NCBI RefSeq assembly: GCF_014640555.1
Contig: NZ_BMHE01000034.1
Location: 1-64,000, forward strand
Reading direction: 5' to 3'
Origin: Paenibacillus marchantiophytorum
Lineage (GTDB): Bacteria > Bacillota > Bacilli > Paenibacillales > NBRC-103111
DNA: 64,000 bases
The notes under the pieces were generated by a model. That model was not told where the DNA came from. It searched no databases and was given only the letters and a program-made list of their open reading frames with translations. Shown one piece after another: positions 7,368-15,575 of this stretch. Both the position numbers and the translations under genes were made by a program. Position 1 is the stretch's first letter, and the number at the start of each line of letters is the position of its first letter.

Positions 7368-9776
7368 TTATTGGAGAACGTTTAGAATGTGCTCACGGTA
7401 GGATTGGACAAGCTGCTCGGCCAGCTCCGGTGCCGTAGACTGCGCAACGAGTTGGAAAACAGGGTCATCGCTATCGGGCAGCAGCAGAATCCAACTGTCA
7501 TCGTGATAAAACTTAATCCCGTCGACCAGATCTACAGGGGTATCCTTCGTTCGCTCCATCATTCTCCGCATCACTTCCCCTTTCGAGTCCCAAGGGCAAT
7601 CAATGCGCTCCCGGTGAAGATGCAGGCGAGGGAATAAATTCAGCAGCGTCGTGAGCGGTAGGCCTGTTCGATCCAAATGGAGGACAACCAGTCCGATGGC
7701 GAACAGAGCATCAAACAACGGGTGCATCCTTGATTCATGTGTTACTTCCTGAATCGCACGCTGATCTTCCTTGGTTCGAATGATCTTGGTCCCTAGTCCC
7801 TCGGCGATGCTTTCGAGCAGTGTCGGGGCACTGACCGGGGCGCCAATGGTGCCGCCTGGACGGCTGTGCAGATAACACAGATACAGAAAGACCGTCTGCA
7901 AGTCGCTATCCACCTGTGTGCCTGTTTCCGTCCACAGCTGAAAGCTGCGGCCATCGTCATTCATACGCAGCCCAAGATTCGCGCCGGATAGAGGAATGAA
8001 TTGGTGAAGGGGCTCCAGTGTACTGGCGGAAGTAATATGGATAGCATCGCTGCCTAACTGTTTGAAAAAGGGGACGATAAAAGGCTGAAGCCAGGAACTT
8101 GCTTCAATCACAATGCGCATAGGAGGGAGAGTCGAATGCGTTCTTTCCTCGCTAATTTCTTGGGACAAGGCATTGATGTAGGTCTGGAACCAATGAGTTT
8201 CGTCTCTGTAGCTGCCTATGGCTTGTATGGAAGCCCGGGCATAGTCTTCCTGCCAGAAGCTGTTTTCCACTTTCCGTTCGATGGACTTAGGGATCGGAAG
8301 TCCTTCCGCATCCAGGCAAGATAGACAGATGGCCTCCATGTCATTCCCGGGCCAAGCAAGATGAATTCCGCCCGCAGCGCCCAAATGGCGAATAGCGAAG
8401 CAAGCGGCAGGCGCAAAACCATCGCCTAAATCCACAACATGGGTACCGACCGATTGTAAACCAGACGTCAATGTACGCTTTAATAAGCGAGTGAAAGGAT
8501 GGGGAGCGCAGCTAACGGTAAGCGTCTTGCCGTAGGCTAAGGTTGCTCCGTAGGCTGTAGCGAATCTGGCAACCATTTCCGGTGTTAAATCCAGATTGGG
8601 AATGCCACTGACCCCATTCGTCTTGAATAATGTCTTCGCCGCGTGGTCTCCCCAAATATAAGAAGAATGAATACGGGTTTTTTCGCGAATTTGCTTATAG
8701 GGCCAAATCTTCACGTTGGGCTCAATCCGACTGTTCGCGCCAATGACCACATGATTGCCAATCACAGAACCGTCTCCGAAGTAAGAGGCTTCTTTGGAAA
8801 TGATTCGACTGGTCAGTGTGGAGCCGGCTAATTCGTTGTAAGGCGCGAGATGATTATGGTCCCACAAAATGCTGCGAGTTACTTTGCTGCCTCGGGAGAG
8901 TCGATTGTTTTGACCAATAATGCAGTACTCGCCAAGTTCGGTTCCGGCTTCGATAATCGTCCCTGAGCCAATATAAGCGGGTCCGGTTACCTGAGACGCT
9001 GAATGAATATCAACGTCATCTGCCAGATAAACGCGAGGACGTATTTGTTTCCCGTGGATAGTTAGCTGCACCTTGCCGTCCAACATATCGAACTGCGTTT
9101 GACGGTATTGCTGCAGATTGCCTATGTCCATCCAGTAGCCAGGGCTGATATACCCATAAAGGCTGTTCTGCTCTTGCAGCAAATCAGGAAAAAGCTGCTG
9201 GCTGAAGTCGAACTCCTGTCCCTGTGGAACACGTTCAAGCATTTCAGGCTCCAGAATATAAATCCCGGTATTGACCGTATCGCTGAATACTTCTCCCCAG
9301 CTCGGTTTTTCCAAAAATCGTGTAATCTGCCCTTGCGAATTGGTCATGACGACTCCATATTCCAAGGGATGGCTGACGCGAGTCAAGACGAGTGTAGCTT
9401 TGGCTTGTTTTTCTTTGTGAAAAGCAAGAGCATGCTGCAGATCGAAATCCGTCAGCGCGTCTCCGCTAATGACCAAGAAAGTTTCGTCTAGAAAGGCCTG
9501 CGCCTGTTTGACGCTTCCGGCTGTACCTAGTGGACTCGTTTCTTCAAAATAATGAAGATTCACATCGTAAGCCTGCCCGTCGCCAAAATAATCGCGAATG
9601 ACATCTGGCTTGTACTGCATAGTCACGGCGATATCTTGAATGCCATGTTTGCGAAGCAGTTCAATAATATAAGCCATACAGGGCCTTCCAAGAAGAGGCA
9701 CCATAGGCTTGGGCAGATGACAAGTCAGGGGACGAAGCCGCGTTCCTTTGCCTCCGGCCATAATAACAGCCTTCAT
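7368..9776 (-). CDS. sugar-1-phosphate nucleotidyltransferase fused to a degenerate phosphohexomutase domain
   Basis: An 802-residue, three-part protein. Residues 1-235 are an NTP_transferase domain with the signature MAGGKGTRLRPLT and a downstream GDALTDFD metal site, as in GDP-mannose and ADP/UDP-glucose pyrophosphorylases. Residues 250-375 are hexapeptide left-handed beta-helix repeats. Residues 420-800 align by eye with phosphomannomutase/phosphoglucomutase, but the catalytic TASHNP loop is replaced by LAWPGND near residue 476 and the metal loop DGDGDR by NDDGRS near 605, so mutase activity is unlikely. The start is supported by AAGGAGGT. It probably supplies activated sugar to the neighbouring GT4 domains; whether this is an ADP-, UDP- or GDP-sugar cannot be read from the sequence. 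Confidence 0.88.
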   Translation of the reverse strand: MKAVIMAGGKGTRLRPLTCHLPKPMVPLLGRPCMAYIIELLRKHGIQDIAVTMQYKPDVIRDYFGDGQAYDVNLHYFEETSPLGTAGSVKQAQAFLDETFLVISGDALTDFDLQHALAFHKEKQAKATLVLTRVSHPLEYGVVMTNSQGQITRFLEKPSWGEVFSDTVNTGIYILEPEMLERVPQGQEFDFSQQLFPDLLQEQNSLYGYISPGYWMDIGNLQQYRQTQFDMLDGKVQLTIHGKQIRPRVYLADDVDIHSASQVTGPAYIGSGTIIEAGTELGEYCIIGQNNRLSRGSKVTRSILWDHNHLAPYNELAGSTLTSRIISKEASYFGDGSVIGNHVVIGANSRIEPNVKIWPYKQIREKTRIHSSYIWGDHAAKTLFKTNGVSGIPNLDLTPEMVARFATAYGATLAYGKTLTVSCAPHPFTRLLKRTLTSGLQSVGTHVVDLGDGFAPAACFAIRHLGAAGGIHLAWPGNDMEAICLSCLDAEGLPIPKSIERKVENSFWQEDYARASIQAIGSYRDETHWFQTYINALSQEISEERTHSTLPPMRIVIEASSWLQPFIVPFFKQLGSDAIHITSASTLEPLHQFIPLSGANLGLRMNDDGRSFQLWTETGTQVDSDLQTVFLYLCYLHSRPGGTIGAPVSAPTLLESIAEGLGTKIIRTKEDQRAIQEVTHESRMHPLFDALFAIGLVVLHLDRTGLPLTTLLNLFPRLHLHRERIDCPWDSKGEVMRRMMERTKDTPVDLVDGIKFYHDDSWILLLPDSDDPVFQLVAQSTAPELAEQLVQSYREHILNVLQ

Positions 9777-9814
9777 GGGGATGACCTCCTTCGCTATTCT
9801 TTACTTGCTCAGGC

Positions 9815-12511
9815 TTAATGCTTGGCGATTGCTTCAATGGCAAGCTGACCATGAGTCAGCCTCCTGTACTCATCTTGAATTTGCTCGGCAATATGCGCCC
9901 ATTGGTAGTGCTGCTGCAGCAGCTGATAAGCACTATCGGCCATCTGCAGCGCTAGCTGCGGTTGCAGCAGCATTTCGGATACGTGCCATGCCAATGAGTC
10001 CACATGTCCAGGCAGCGCTTTGAAGCCATCGACCCCATGTCGAATGATCTCAGCTAATCCGCCGGTATCGGAGAGGATAAGGGGCCTTTTATGCGCTATA
10101 GCTTCCAGCGCGACAATACCGAATGGTTCATACAAGCTAGGGATCACACAAACTTCAGCAGCTTGATACAGCTGCGTTCGATAGTCATCACTTACAAAAC
10201 CGGCAAAGGCGACACGATCCCCCAAATGAGCTGAATTCGCGCGAAGCTCAGCTTCCATAGGCCCAGACCCGGCGATAACGAGCTTCGCTTGCGGGACGTG
10301 GGAAAGGATGGCGGGCATCGCCGCAATCAGGATTTGAATCCCTTTTTCATAAACCAATCTGCCAATGTAAAAAATCACTTTATCTTGCTGACCCGCAATG
10401 ACAGGTCGATGGACTGGCGCCAAACTCACTTGGGTTTCAATGCCGTTCGGATGAACGCTCACCTTATCAGGCGGGAGGTGGAAGATACGTTCCACTTCCT
10501 CTTTCATGTAGGCGCTGCATACAAAAACTCGGCTTGCTTCGTAAGTTAGCTTCCATTCCAGTTGATGAATCTTATTTTGCAGGTCGGCGTAGAGATTTCC
10601 TTGATTTCTGCCCCATTCCGTTGCGTGGATGGTGGCAATCAAGGGGATGCCGTAACTGGCCTTGATTTCCCTGGCGGTATGAAAAACCATCCAATCATGC
10701 GCATGAAGAAGATCAATCCTCCCCCCGTTCTCCCGCCAACGCACCAAATGATCGATCATCGCCAGATTCATTTCGAATGCCCAGTGATAGAAGTGGGTAT
10801 TCCCAGAATGATCAATTGGAAGTCTATGTACATAAACACCGTTCATCATTTCAAAAGCCGGTGCGCCTTGAACCGAAGTGGTAATGACGTGAATGATTTC
10901 CCCGCGAGCTGCCAACGCTTCAGAAAGTTCGTGAACGGCTCTGGATAAGCCGCCGACTTGTTTGGGTGGATATTCCCAAGCGAGCATGAACACATTGGTG
11001 CGGTGACTTGTTTCTGCAAGCAATGTTTCCCAATCAGCTAAACTTGGAATAATAGGGATAGGGGAGAGCTTGTGGATGCTAATGTAATCCTGATAGCGGA
11101 TATCGGCGAAAATAGGATTTCTTTCCTCAAGCGCAGTTAGATGATCTTCCTCGACGAGTTCCCGGTCTATTTGATCACAGAGATGATGAAAGTTTCCAAG
11201 GTGATCTTTCGTTCGGCGAACGGCATAGTCGACGTCGGTTTGCGAATCCATGATGAACGCCCAGTCGCTGCTTTGGGCCAGCATAAGTTCGCGGGCTGCT
11301 TGATTCAAAGTCCGTTTCAGCACTTGAGCGCTCAATTTCCCATGGCGTGCCAGATGTTCATGCTTGGTCGCCAACCGAATCATGCGCTCTTCAGCCTGAT
11401 GAAGATGCCGATAGATCCAGTCGTTATGCCCCTGCAGCCACATTTCGGCTGAATGGTTGCGGCCCCAACTGGATTCGTTTAATTTGCCGACATCGGCTAT
11501 GGGGTATTCGTCCAGATATTCACTGGGTGTAATCATCTTGATGGCATGCTGGTCGAGATGAATTTTACGGCATAGCTGCTCAAGGAAAGCAGGACCTTCA
11601 TACCAACAGTGACCGAATAATTCGGCATCAAAGGAAGAAACGATGATAGGCTTGCGATCAAGCCAATGAAGCCAGTGCTGGGCTTGCTTGTGACGGTTGG
11701 CGAGGAAATCTTCCGCATGCTTGGCGCTCCACACCTGACTCACCGATTCTGGATCGCACGGAAAAGCAGTCACTCCGTAAGGTGTCAGGAGCGGGGCCAT
11801 CAGTTCTCGATTAGGTTGGGGAGCGGCGAAGGCCACCGCCGAAGAATCGGTAAAGAAATAATCAACGCCCGCTTGCTTCAAAATACGATCTATGCCTGGC
11901 GTATAACCGCATTCCGGCAGCCAAAAGCCGCGGGGCTTTCGGCCAAAATGCCCCTCATATGTACGAACGGCGGTCATGATCTGCGCTCGGATCGCTTCCT
12001 CGGTTTTCATGAGAGGCAGATAACCATGGGTAGCGGCAGAAGTTACGATTTCGATAAGACCTAGATCCTGAAATACTTTAAAGGCCGCAACCACATCACC
12101 CTGACAGCTCTCGTACATCATCTGCAGCTCCCGGAAACGCTCTGAGCAGCGCCGGGCAAGCGGCAAGAGGGCTGTAGCGTTAGCTAAACGCAGCTGTTCA
12201 GCAGCTGCAAGTTGGATCTGTTTCTGGAGGTAGACACGATATCTTTCCTGCATAAGCGGATCGCTAAACAAGGATATGAGCGTAGGCGTCATCGCAAAGG
12301 TAAGGCGGAAATCAATCTGATCATCATGAAGATGATTCATAACTTCTAATAAGGGTAAATAGGTTTCAGTCATAGCTTCGTAGAACCAGCATTCCTCCAG
12401 ACAATCGTCTTGGTCCTGATGACGAATGAAAGGAAGGTGAGCATTCCATACAAGGGTGAGATTTCCCTTGAGCTCAGGCTTCTGTTTGATGCGGTTGATC
12501 AAGGGAGACAT
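9815..12511 (-). CDS. GH57 (DUF1957) - GT4 fusion, copy 2 (shortened GH57 domain)
   Basis: An 898-residue paralogue of the 3418-6405 gene. The GH57 part keeps NAHLPFIRH, the nucleophile region WLPECGYTP near residue 199, FDAELFGHCWYEG near 295 and AQSSDWAFIMD. It lacks about 75 residues between the VWSA stretch and the acid/base region, including the GYPxDxxYREYYRDIG segment present in copy 1 and in typical GH57 branching enzymes. The GT4 part (from about residue 509) is intact: FMLAWEYPPKQVGGLS, HPNGI, GRLVYEKG and EPFGIVALE near 800. The start directly abuts the TGA of the upstream DUF4912 gene and has GAGGTGA. The loss suggests altered branching activity or a regulatory role for this copy. 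Confidence 0.92.
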   Translation of the reverse strand: MSPLINRIKQKPELKGNLTLVWNAHLPFIRHQDQDDCLEECWFYEAMTETYLPLLEVMNHLHDDQIDFRLTFAMTPTLISLFSDPLMQERYRVYLQKQIQLAAAEQLRLANATALLPLARRCSERFRELQMMYESCQGDVVAAFKVFQDLGLIEIVTSAATHGYLPLMKTEEAIRAQIMTAVRTYEGHFGRKPRGFWLPECGYTPGIDRILKQAGVDYFFTDSSAVAFAAPQPNRELMAPLLTPYGVTAFPCDPESVSQVWSAKHAEDFLANRHKQAQHWLHWLDRKPIIVSSFDAELFGHCWYEGPAFLEQLCRKIHLDQHAIKMITPSEYLDEYPIADVGKLNESSWGRNHSAEMWLQGHNDWIYRHLHQAEERMIRLATKHEHLARHGKLSAQVLKRTLNQAARELMLAQSSDWAFIMDSQTDVDYAVRRTKDHLGNFHHLCDQIDRELVEEDHLTALEERNPIFADIRYQDYISIHKLSPIPIIPSLADWETLLAETSHRTNVFMLAWEYPPKQVGGLSRAVHELSEALAARGEIIHVITTSVQGAPAFEMMNGVYVHRLPIDHSGNTHFYHWAFEMNLAMIDHLVRWRENGGRIDLLHAHDWMVFHTAREIKASYGIPLIATIHATEWGRNQGNLYADLQNKIHQLEWKLTYEASRVFVCSAYMKEEVERIFHLPPDKVSVHPNGIETQVSLAPVHRPVIAGQQDKVIFYIGRLVYEKGIQILIAAMPAILSHVPQAKLVIAGSGPMEAELRANSAHLGDRVAFAGFVSDDYRTQLYQAAEVCVIPSLYEPFGIVALEAIAHKRPLILSDTGGLAEIIRHGVDGFKALPGHVDSLAWHVSEMLLQPQLALQMADSAYQLLQQHYQWAHIAEQIQDEYRRLTHGQLAIEAIAKH

Positions 12512-13036
12512 TCACCTCGCATAGGGAGAATAAGTTTGAATATTTTCAAAAAAACTTGGTGTAAGCCGATGAGAATGCTGAGCTGTTTGCGCTTCAGGCA
12601 CAACGATTTGCAGCGGTTCTCCCCATGGGGCTTCGGAGTCCCTCGGTGTCGCCACACAATTGGAGCGAAGCAGGGGAATGAAGTCATGTTCCCAAGTATA
12701 GGTGCCGATATCAACGAGATACGTGCGATTCGCAGCTAGTTGATGAAAGTACCAATTCGCAGCTTCAGGCGTCGTGACCACATCCCAGGAAGCATGCGCA
12801 TTATTGCCATCGAAGTATTGATGAGTCACATCGTACAAGCGAAGGACTTTGGGCATAACGCCATAATCACATTCAAAATGCTGAGACAAGAGCCATCTGC
12901 GCCTGTCACTTATTTCCCAATATACATAGAGCGAATTCGCGTTTACTACCATAAGATGGAGTAAGTCCTTGTTGTAGCGGTCCGGAACCTCGAACCCCGC
13001 GATTGGCAAAGTTTTCAAGGCGATTCCTCGTTTCAT
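12512..13036 (-). CDS. DUF4912 domain protein, copy 2
   Basis: A 174-residue protein with LLHLMVVNANSLYVYWEIS near residues 25-43, the DUF4912 signature shared with copy 1, and the related later stretch FIPLLRSNCVATPRDSEAP. The ATG at 13036 has a moderate purine-rich upstream site (GAAAAG). Its stop directly abuts the start of the second GH57-GT4 gene, so the two are tightly coupled. It is the first gene of the minus-strand glucan locus; the promoter should lie in 13037-13239, shared with the divergent zinc-ribbon gene. Molecular function is unknown. Confidence 0.85.
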   Translation of the reverse strand: MKRGIALKTLPIAGFEVPDRYNKDLLHLMVVNANSLYVYWEISDRRRWLLSQHFECDYGVMPKVLRLYDVTHQYFDGNNAHASWDVVTTPEAANWYFHQLAANRTYLVDIGTYTWEHDFIPLLRSNCVATPRDSEAPWGEPLQIVVPEAQTAQHSHRLTPSFFENIQTYSPYAR

Positions 13037-13239
13037 GAAAAATGCTTTTCAACACGATCTTTTGACTCTACAAGCATTCGCCTTTCCACAGAAAAATATG
13101 CGCAGATTGCTAAAATCTAGCTGTCTTCTAAAAAAGGAATTTCCACCTTTTAAGGCGAATATATTGAGTAATCCGGGTAAACAAATTTGTGCTTACGAAG
13201 CTAGCTTTCCTTGCGGAGAGCTCTAAGGGAGGGATATCC

Positions 13240-13662
13240 ATGAGTTTTTGTTGTGGAGCCAGTATGATTGGAACAAAAGGTACACTAAAGCATATTCGTA
13301 CGCAAATACACAATGTGCCGATTCTCTTCTGCCCGGTATGTCACCGTATTGAAGTTCACTATTTGGTAGAGAACGAATATGAGATCTTAGCGGAATATGC
13401 CCATGGCGACGGGGCGGCAGAGGTTGATTTTCTGGAATACGTGGATGGCAAGGACCACTTGCTTCACGACAATTGCGTCAATCATGAGGGCGAAGAGCCT
13501 TTGGATATTGTTCGCAGCCAGATTGATATGGCGCTCGATTTGTTGGGTGTTGCCAAGAGTATCGACGATACCGAGTGGGAAGAGCAGCTCAAGAAGCGAT
13601 TGAAAATGCTGAGCGCACGCCGGGACAGGCTAAAGAATAAGAAAACCTCTAAGAATATGTAG
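13240..13662 (+). CDS. zinc-ribbon-like hypothetical protein
   Basis: A 140-residue protein starting MSFCCGASMIGTKGTLKHIR. The ATG at 13240 follows AAGGGAGGG, better than an in-frame start 17 codons upstream. The N-terminal third has CCGA and later FCPVCHRIEVHY, so two Cys pairs could form a zinc ribbon. The middle is acidic (YAHGDGAAEVDFLEYVDGKD) and the C terminus is a basic helix (KKRLKMLSARRDRLKNKK). It resembles short zinc-ribbon proteins common in Paenibacillus, but I cannot name a function. It is divergent from the glucan locus and followed by its own terminator, so it is probably monocistronic. Confidence 0.8.
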   Translation: MSFCCGASMIGTKGTLKHIRTQIHNVPILFCPVCHRIEVHYLVENEYEILAEYAHGDGAAEVDFLEYVDGKDHLLHDNCVNHEGEEPLDIVRSQIDMALDLLGVAKSIDDTEWEEQLKKRLKMLSARRDRLKNKKTSKNM

Positions 13663-13685
13663 GGGTTTGGAAGATATAAAGAACG

Positions 13686-13728
13686 AAAACCGCTGGCACT
13701 CTTTTTTGAGTCGCAGCGGTTTTTTGTT
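13686..13728 (+). terminator. intrinsic terminator after the zinc-ribbon gene
   Basis: AAAACCGCTG pairs with CAGCGGTTTT, followed by TTTTGTTT. It lies 24 bases after the stop of the 13240-13662 gene. Confidence 0.85.
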
Positions 13729-13740
13729 TATGAATATAAA

Positions 13741-13875
13741 GCCTTCAGCCGCAGAGATGTGCAAAGAAACGGGCGCCCCGTATATCTAACCAAAAATGGT
13801 GAAGGTGATTTAGTAGTCATGGATATCGCTGCATTTGCGAGACGTGAAAGTATGTTTAAACTGAGAGTAATGTAG
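13741..13875 (+). pseudogene. truncated Phd/YefM-type antitoxin remnant
   Basis: The frame from 13741 reads AFSRRDVQRNGRPVYLTKNG then EGDLVVMDIAAFARRES and ends in TAG at 13873-13875. The G-x-P-V-[YF]-[IL]-T-[KR]-N-G-x-[GA]-x-x-V-[VL]-M block is the hallmark of Phd/YefM antitoxins. The N-terminal DNA-binding part and a start codon are missing; the preceding sequence is the terminator of the previous gene. The toxin-like remnant follows at once. Confidence 0.6.
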
Positions 13876-14096
13876 AAGCCGCTAAGAAGCTTATGCAAAA
13901 ATTTACAAGTTCAGCGAAAACGCTGGAGACATTGCCAGATTGCAATCCGTGGTTATCTGACCCTTCATTACAGATTAATAAATATCGAAAGCTATTATTC
14001 AACAAGCGATACCTCATCGTATACCAAATAAAAAAGAGTACGGTTTATGTTGATTTTATTATAGATTGCAGGAATGATTATACGTGGCTTTTATAG
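13876..14096 (+). pseudogene. truncated RelE/ParE-family toxin remnant
   Basis: The frame ending at the TAG 14094-14096 contains MQKFTSSAKTLETLP, then INKYRKLLFNKRYLIVYQI and VDFIIDCRNDYTWLL. The pattern [YF]RKLLxxxYLIxYxI followed by V-x-x-x-x-I-x-x-x-R-x-[DN] is the C-terminal half of ParE/RelE toxins (usually about 95-100 residues). The N-terminal strand and helices are absent or reduced to a few residues. With the adjacent antitoxin remnant this is a decayed type II toxin-antitoxin module. A short peptide from the ATG at 13893 cannot be excluded but is unlikely to be toxic. Confidence 0.55.
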
Positions 14097-14139
14097 AGTA
14101 GAAGGAAAGCTGGGCAAGTGCTGTAGGTTGTAATTCACT

Positions 14140-14328
14140 TTAAAATGAACAGGGGGGAGCAGTTTGCCGAGAGGCATCTGCTCCTTGTTTTAATTTAGAA
14201 AAGATTGCATTACCGAAGTCAATGGTAGCCACGCTGCCCTTCCCTTTTTCCATTGTAAACACGAGCTTTAGCTTTTCAACTTGTGCAATGGGCACCGTAA
14301 TATCTTGTGCATCTTGCCCGTCTTTCAC
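14140..14328 (-). pseudogene. 3' fragment of a possible NPCBM/stalk-type exported protein gene
   Basis: The minus-strand frame reads QDITVPIAQVEKLKLVFTM and ATIDFGNAIF before a short variable tail, with a stop about 10 codons before the first possible GTG start. This strand pattern (V-x-[IV]-x-x-[VI]-x-x-L-x-L, then [DW]-x-[GA]-N/D-A-x-[FL]) resembles the end of NPCBM or copper-amine-oxidase-type stalk domains of exported Paenibacillus proteins. No ribosome site was seen. It is treated as a leftover gene end. Confidence 0.35.
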
Positions 14329-14383
14329 TTGAAAAGCAGCTAAAAGCTTCTAATAAGAAATTTGTAGGTTTTGGAGTGAACGT

Positions 14384-14612
14384 GGAGGGAGGGAACTACA
14401 GTCCGCTATTTTAGCCAAAAGTGTCATTATCGCCAGGTTGTGGGAACTATAGGGCGCTATTTTACTGTTTCATGAGAAATTCAGCGCTTTTCGTGGAAAT
14501 AAGACCCTGTAGTTCCGCCATTGCCCAAGAATCCCTACTATTTGTCTAAATAGCGTCCTACAGTTCCCTTAGCAGGATTTGCCGCTTTCAAGAGGCACAT
14601 CTCTTAAAAGCG
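14384..14612 (+). repeat. 229-bp dispersed repeat, copy A
   Basis: This non-coding stretch matches 50686-50914 in the same orientation and with the same overall length, at high identity by eye. Each copy contains four versions of a roughly 20-bp core (GGGAACTACAG followed by CGCTATT): two direct, near 14390 and 14438, and two inverted, near 14510 and 14550. The element can fold into large hairpins. It contains no open frame of note and no recognisable transposase. It sits between gene remnants and the 3' end of the LytTR gene. Confidence 0.85.
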
Positions 14613-14643
14613 GAGAAGTTGTTTTCTCGATTTGTTTACGAGA

Positions 14644-15417
14644 CTACTGCGTCTCAAGCAGCAATCTAGCAAACTCTTTTTGCAAATTTCTGCTCAATGG
14701 CACCTTAACTGCCGTGTGATTCAAGTGAATAAGGAAGCGACGCGAGGTGGGGAATCCGCTCTCTTTGACATATGAAACAACGTGCCGCATGTTCACGAGA
14801 AAGCCTTTAAACGGACTGAACATGAATGGCGAACTCTGGGCCAGGATATCTGACAGGTTGGTACTGGAGGCCATTTGGGCCCCATTCATCAAGTGAATTC
14901 GGGTTAAGCGCTTGTCTTCTTTCTCTATGAAAAGAATGGAATTCTCGGAGATCGGGAGTGTTGATTTCTGATTTTTGACCGTAATCCAAGTGGCGGATTT
15001 AGGTTTAGGAACTTCGATAAACTGACTTCGTTCCAGTTGGATTTCATCTATAGCTTTGCGGATAGCCGCTTGAAACTTGGGTAGCATAACGGGCTTTGAT
15101 AGGAAGTAGACGGATCCTAAGTCATGGAAACTCGTCAACACATGTTCAATATTCGTGGTGCCGCTGACCATAATCACTTTTTGCCGGTACCCGGCTCCTC
15201 GCAAGGACTGCACCATGGTGATCCCATCTAGATTCCCCTCCAAGCCAATATCGACCAGCAAAATATCAGGCTGCAGCTCATTGTACATGCCAATAAATTG
15301 TTCGCCATCGGAGACGATGCAGATGACTTTCAATCCGCATTGCTCACTATAGCTTTCGAGCAGCTTGCCTACCCAGTAATTATCTTCCACGATTGCAACT
15401 GTAAAACGGTGGCTCAT
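14644..15417 (-). CDS. LytTR-family response regulator
   Basis: A 257-residue regulator. Residues 4-122 are a receiver domain: acidic pair E11-D12, phospho-acceptor Asp56 in ILLVDIGLEG, Thr/Ser in VSGTT and Lys108 in FLSKPV. Residues 150-255 are a LytTR DNA-binding domain (ENSILFIEKEDKRLTRIHLM, MFSPFKGFLVNMRHV, VPLSRN). MSHRFTVAIVEDN was chosen as the start because GGAGTG lies upstream and it begins the receiver fold; the frame stays open further upstream. It faces a divergent membrane protein gene with a LytTR-type double site between them. LytTR proteins usually work with AgrC-like sensor kinases, but none is encoded here. The input kinase is therefore elsewhere or lost. Confidence 0.9.
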   Translation of the reverse strand: MSHRFTVAIVEDNYWVGKLLESYSEQCGLKVICIVSDGEQFIGMYNELQPDILLVDIGLEGNLDGITMVQSLRGAGYRQKVIMVSGTTNIEHVLTSFHDLGSVYFLSKPVMLPKFQAAIRKAIDEIQLERSQFIEVPKPKSATWITVKNQKSTLPISENSILFIEKEDKRLTRIHLMNGAQMASSTNLSDILAQSSPFMFSPFKGFLVNMRHVVSYVKESGFPTSRRFLIHLNHTAVKVPLSRNLQKEFARLLLETQ

Positions 15418-15463
15418 ACGCTTATCGCACTCCAATTCTCTCACCAATGGCTCCCTGCACACG

Positions 15464-15493
15464 GTCAACTTACACTCAGAAACAGCCAACTTA
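15464..15493 (-). promoter_or_regulatory. predicted LytTR operator (two 9-bp direct repeats)
   Basis: On the minus strand TAAGTTGGC and TAAGTTGAC are separated by exactly 12 bases, a 21-bp register. That is the geometry of AgrA/ComE/LytTR targets (consensus [TA][AC][CA]GTTN[AG][TG]); each half matches 8 of 9 positions. A further perfect single half-site TAAGTTCAG lies on the plus strand at 15547-15555. The position upstream of the LytTR gene and of the divergent membrane gene fits autoregulation. Confidence 0.55.
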
Positions 15494-15575
15494 GTCCACT
15501 TTGAACGCAAAAGAACTGTAATCTTGTATAGTTCTAGATGTACATATAAGTTCAGTAGACAACCTAAGAGTATGC

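Noticed and set aside
14384..14612. MITE with simple terminal inverted repeats
   Set aside because: The core sequence occurs four times rather than only at the ends, and I could not identify target-site duplications. It is kept as a dispersed repeat of unknown mobility.
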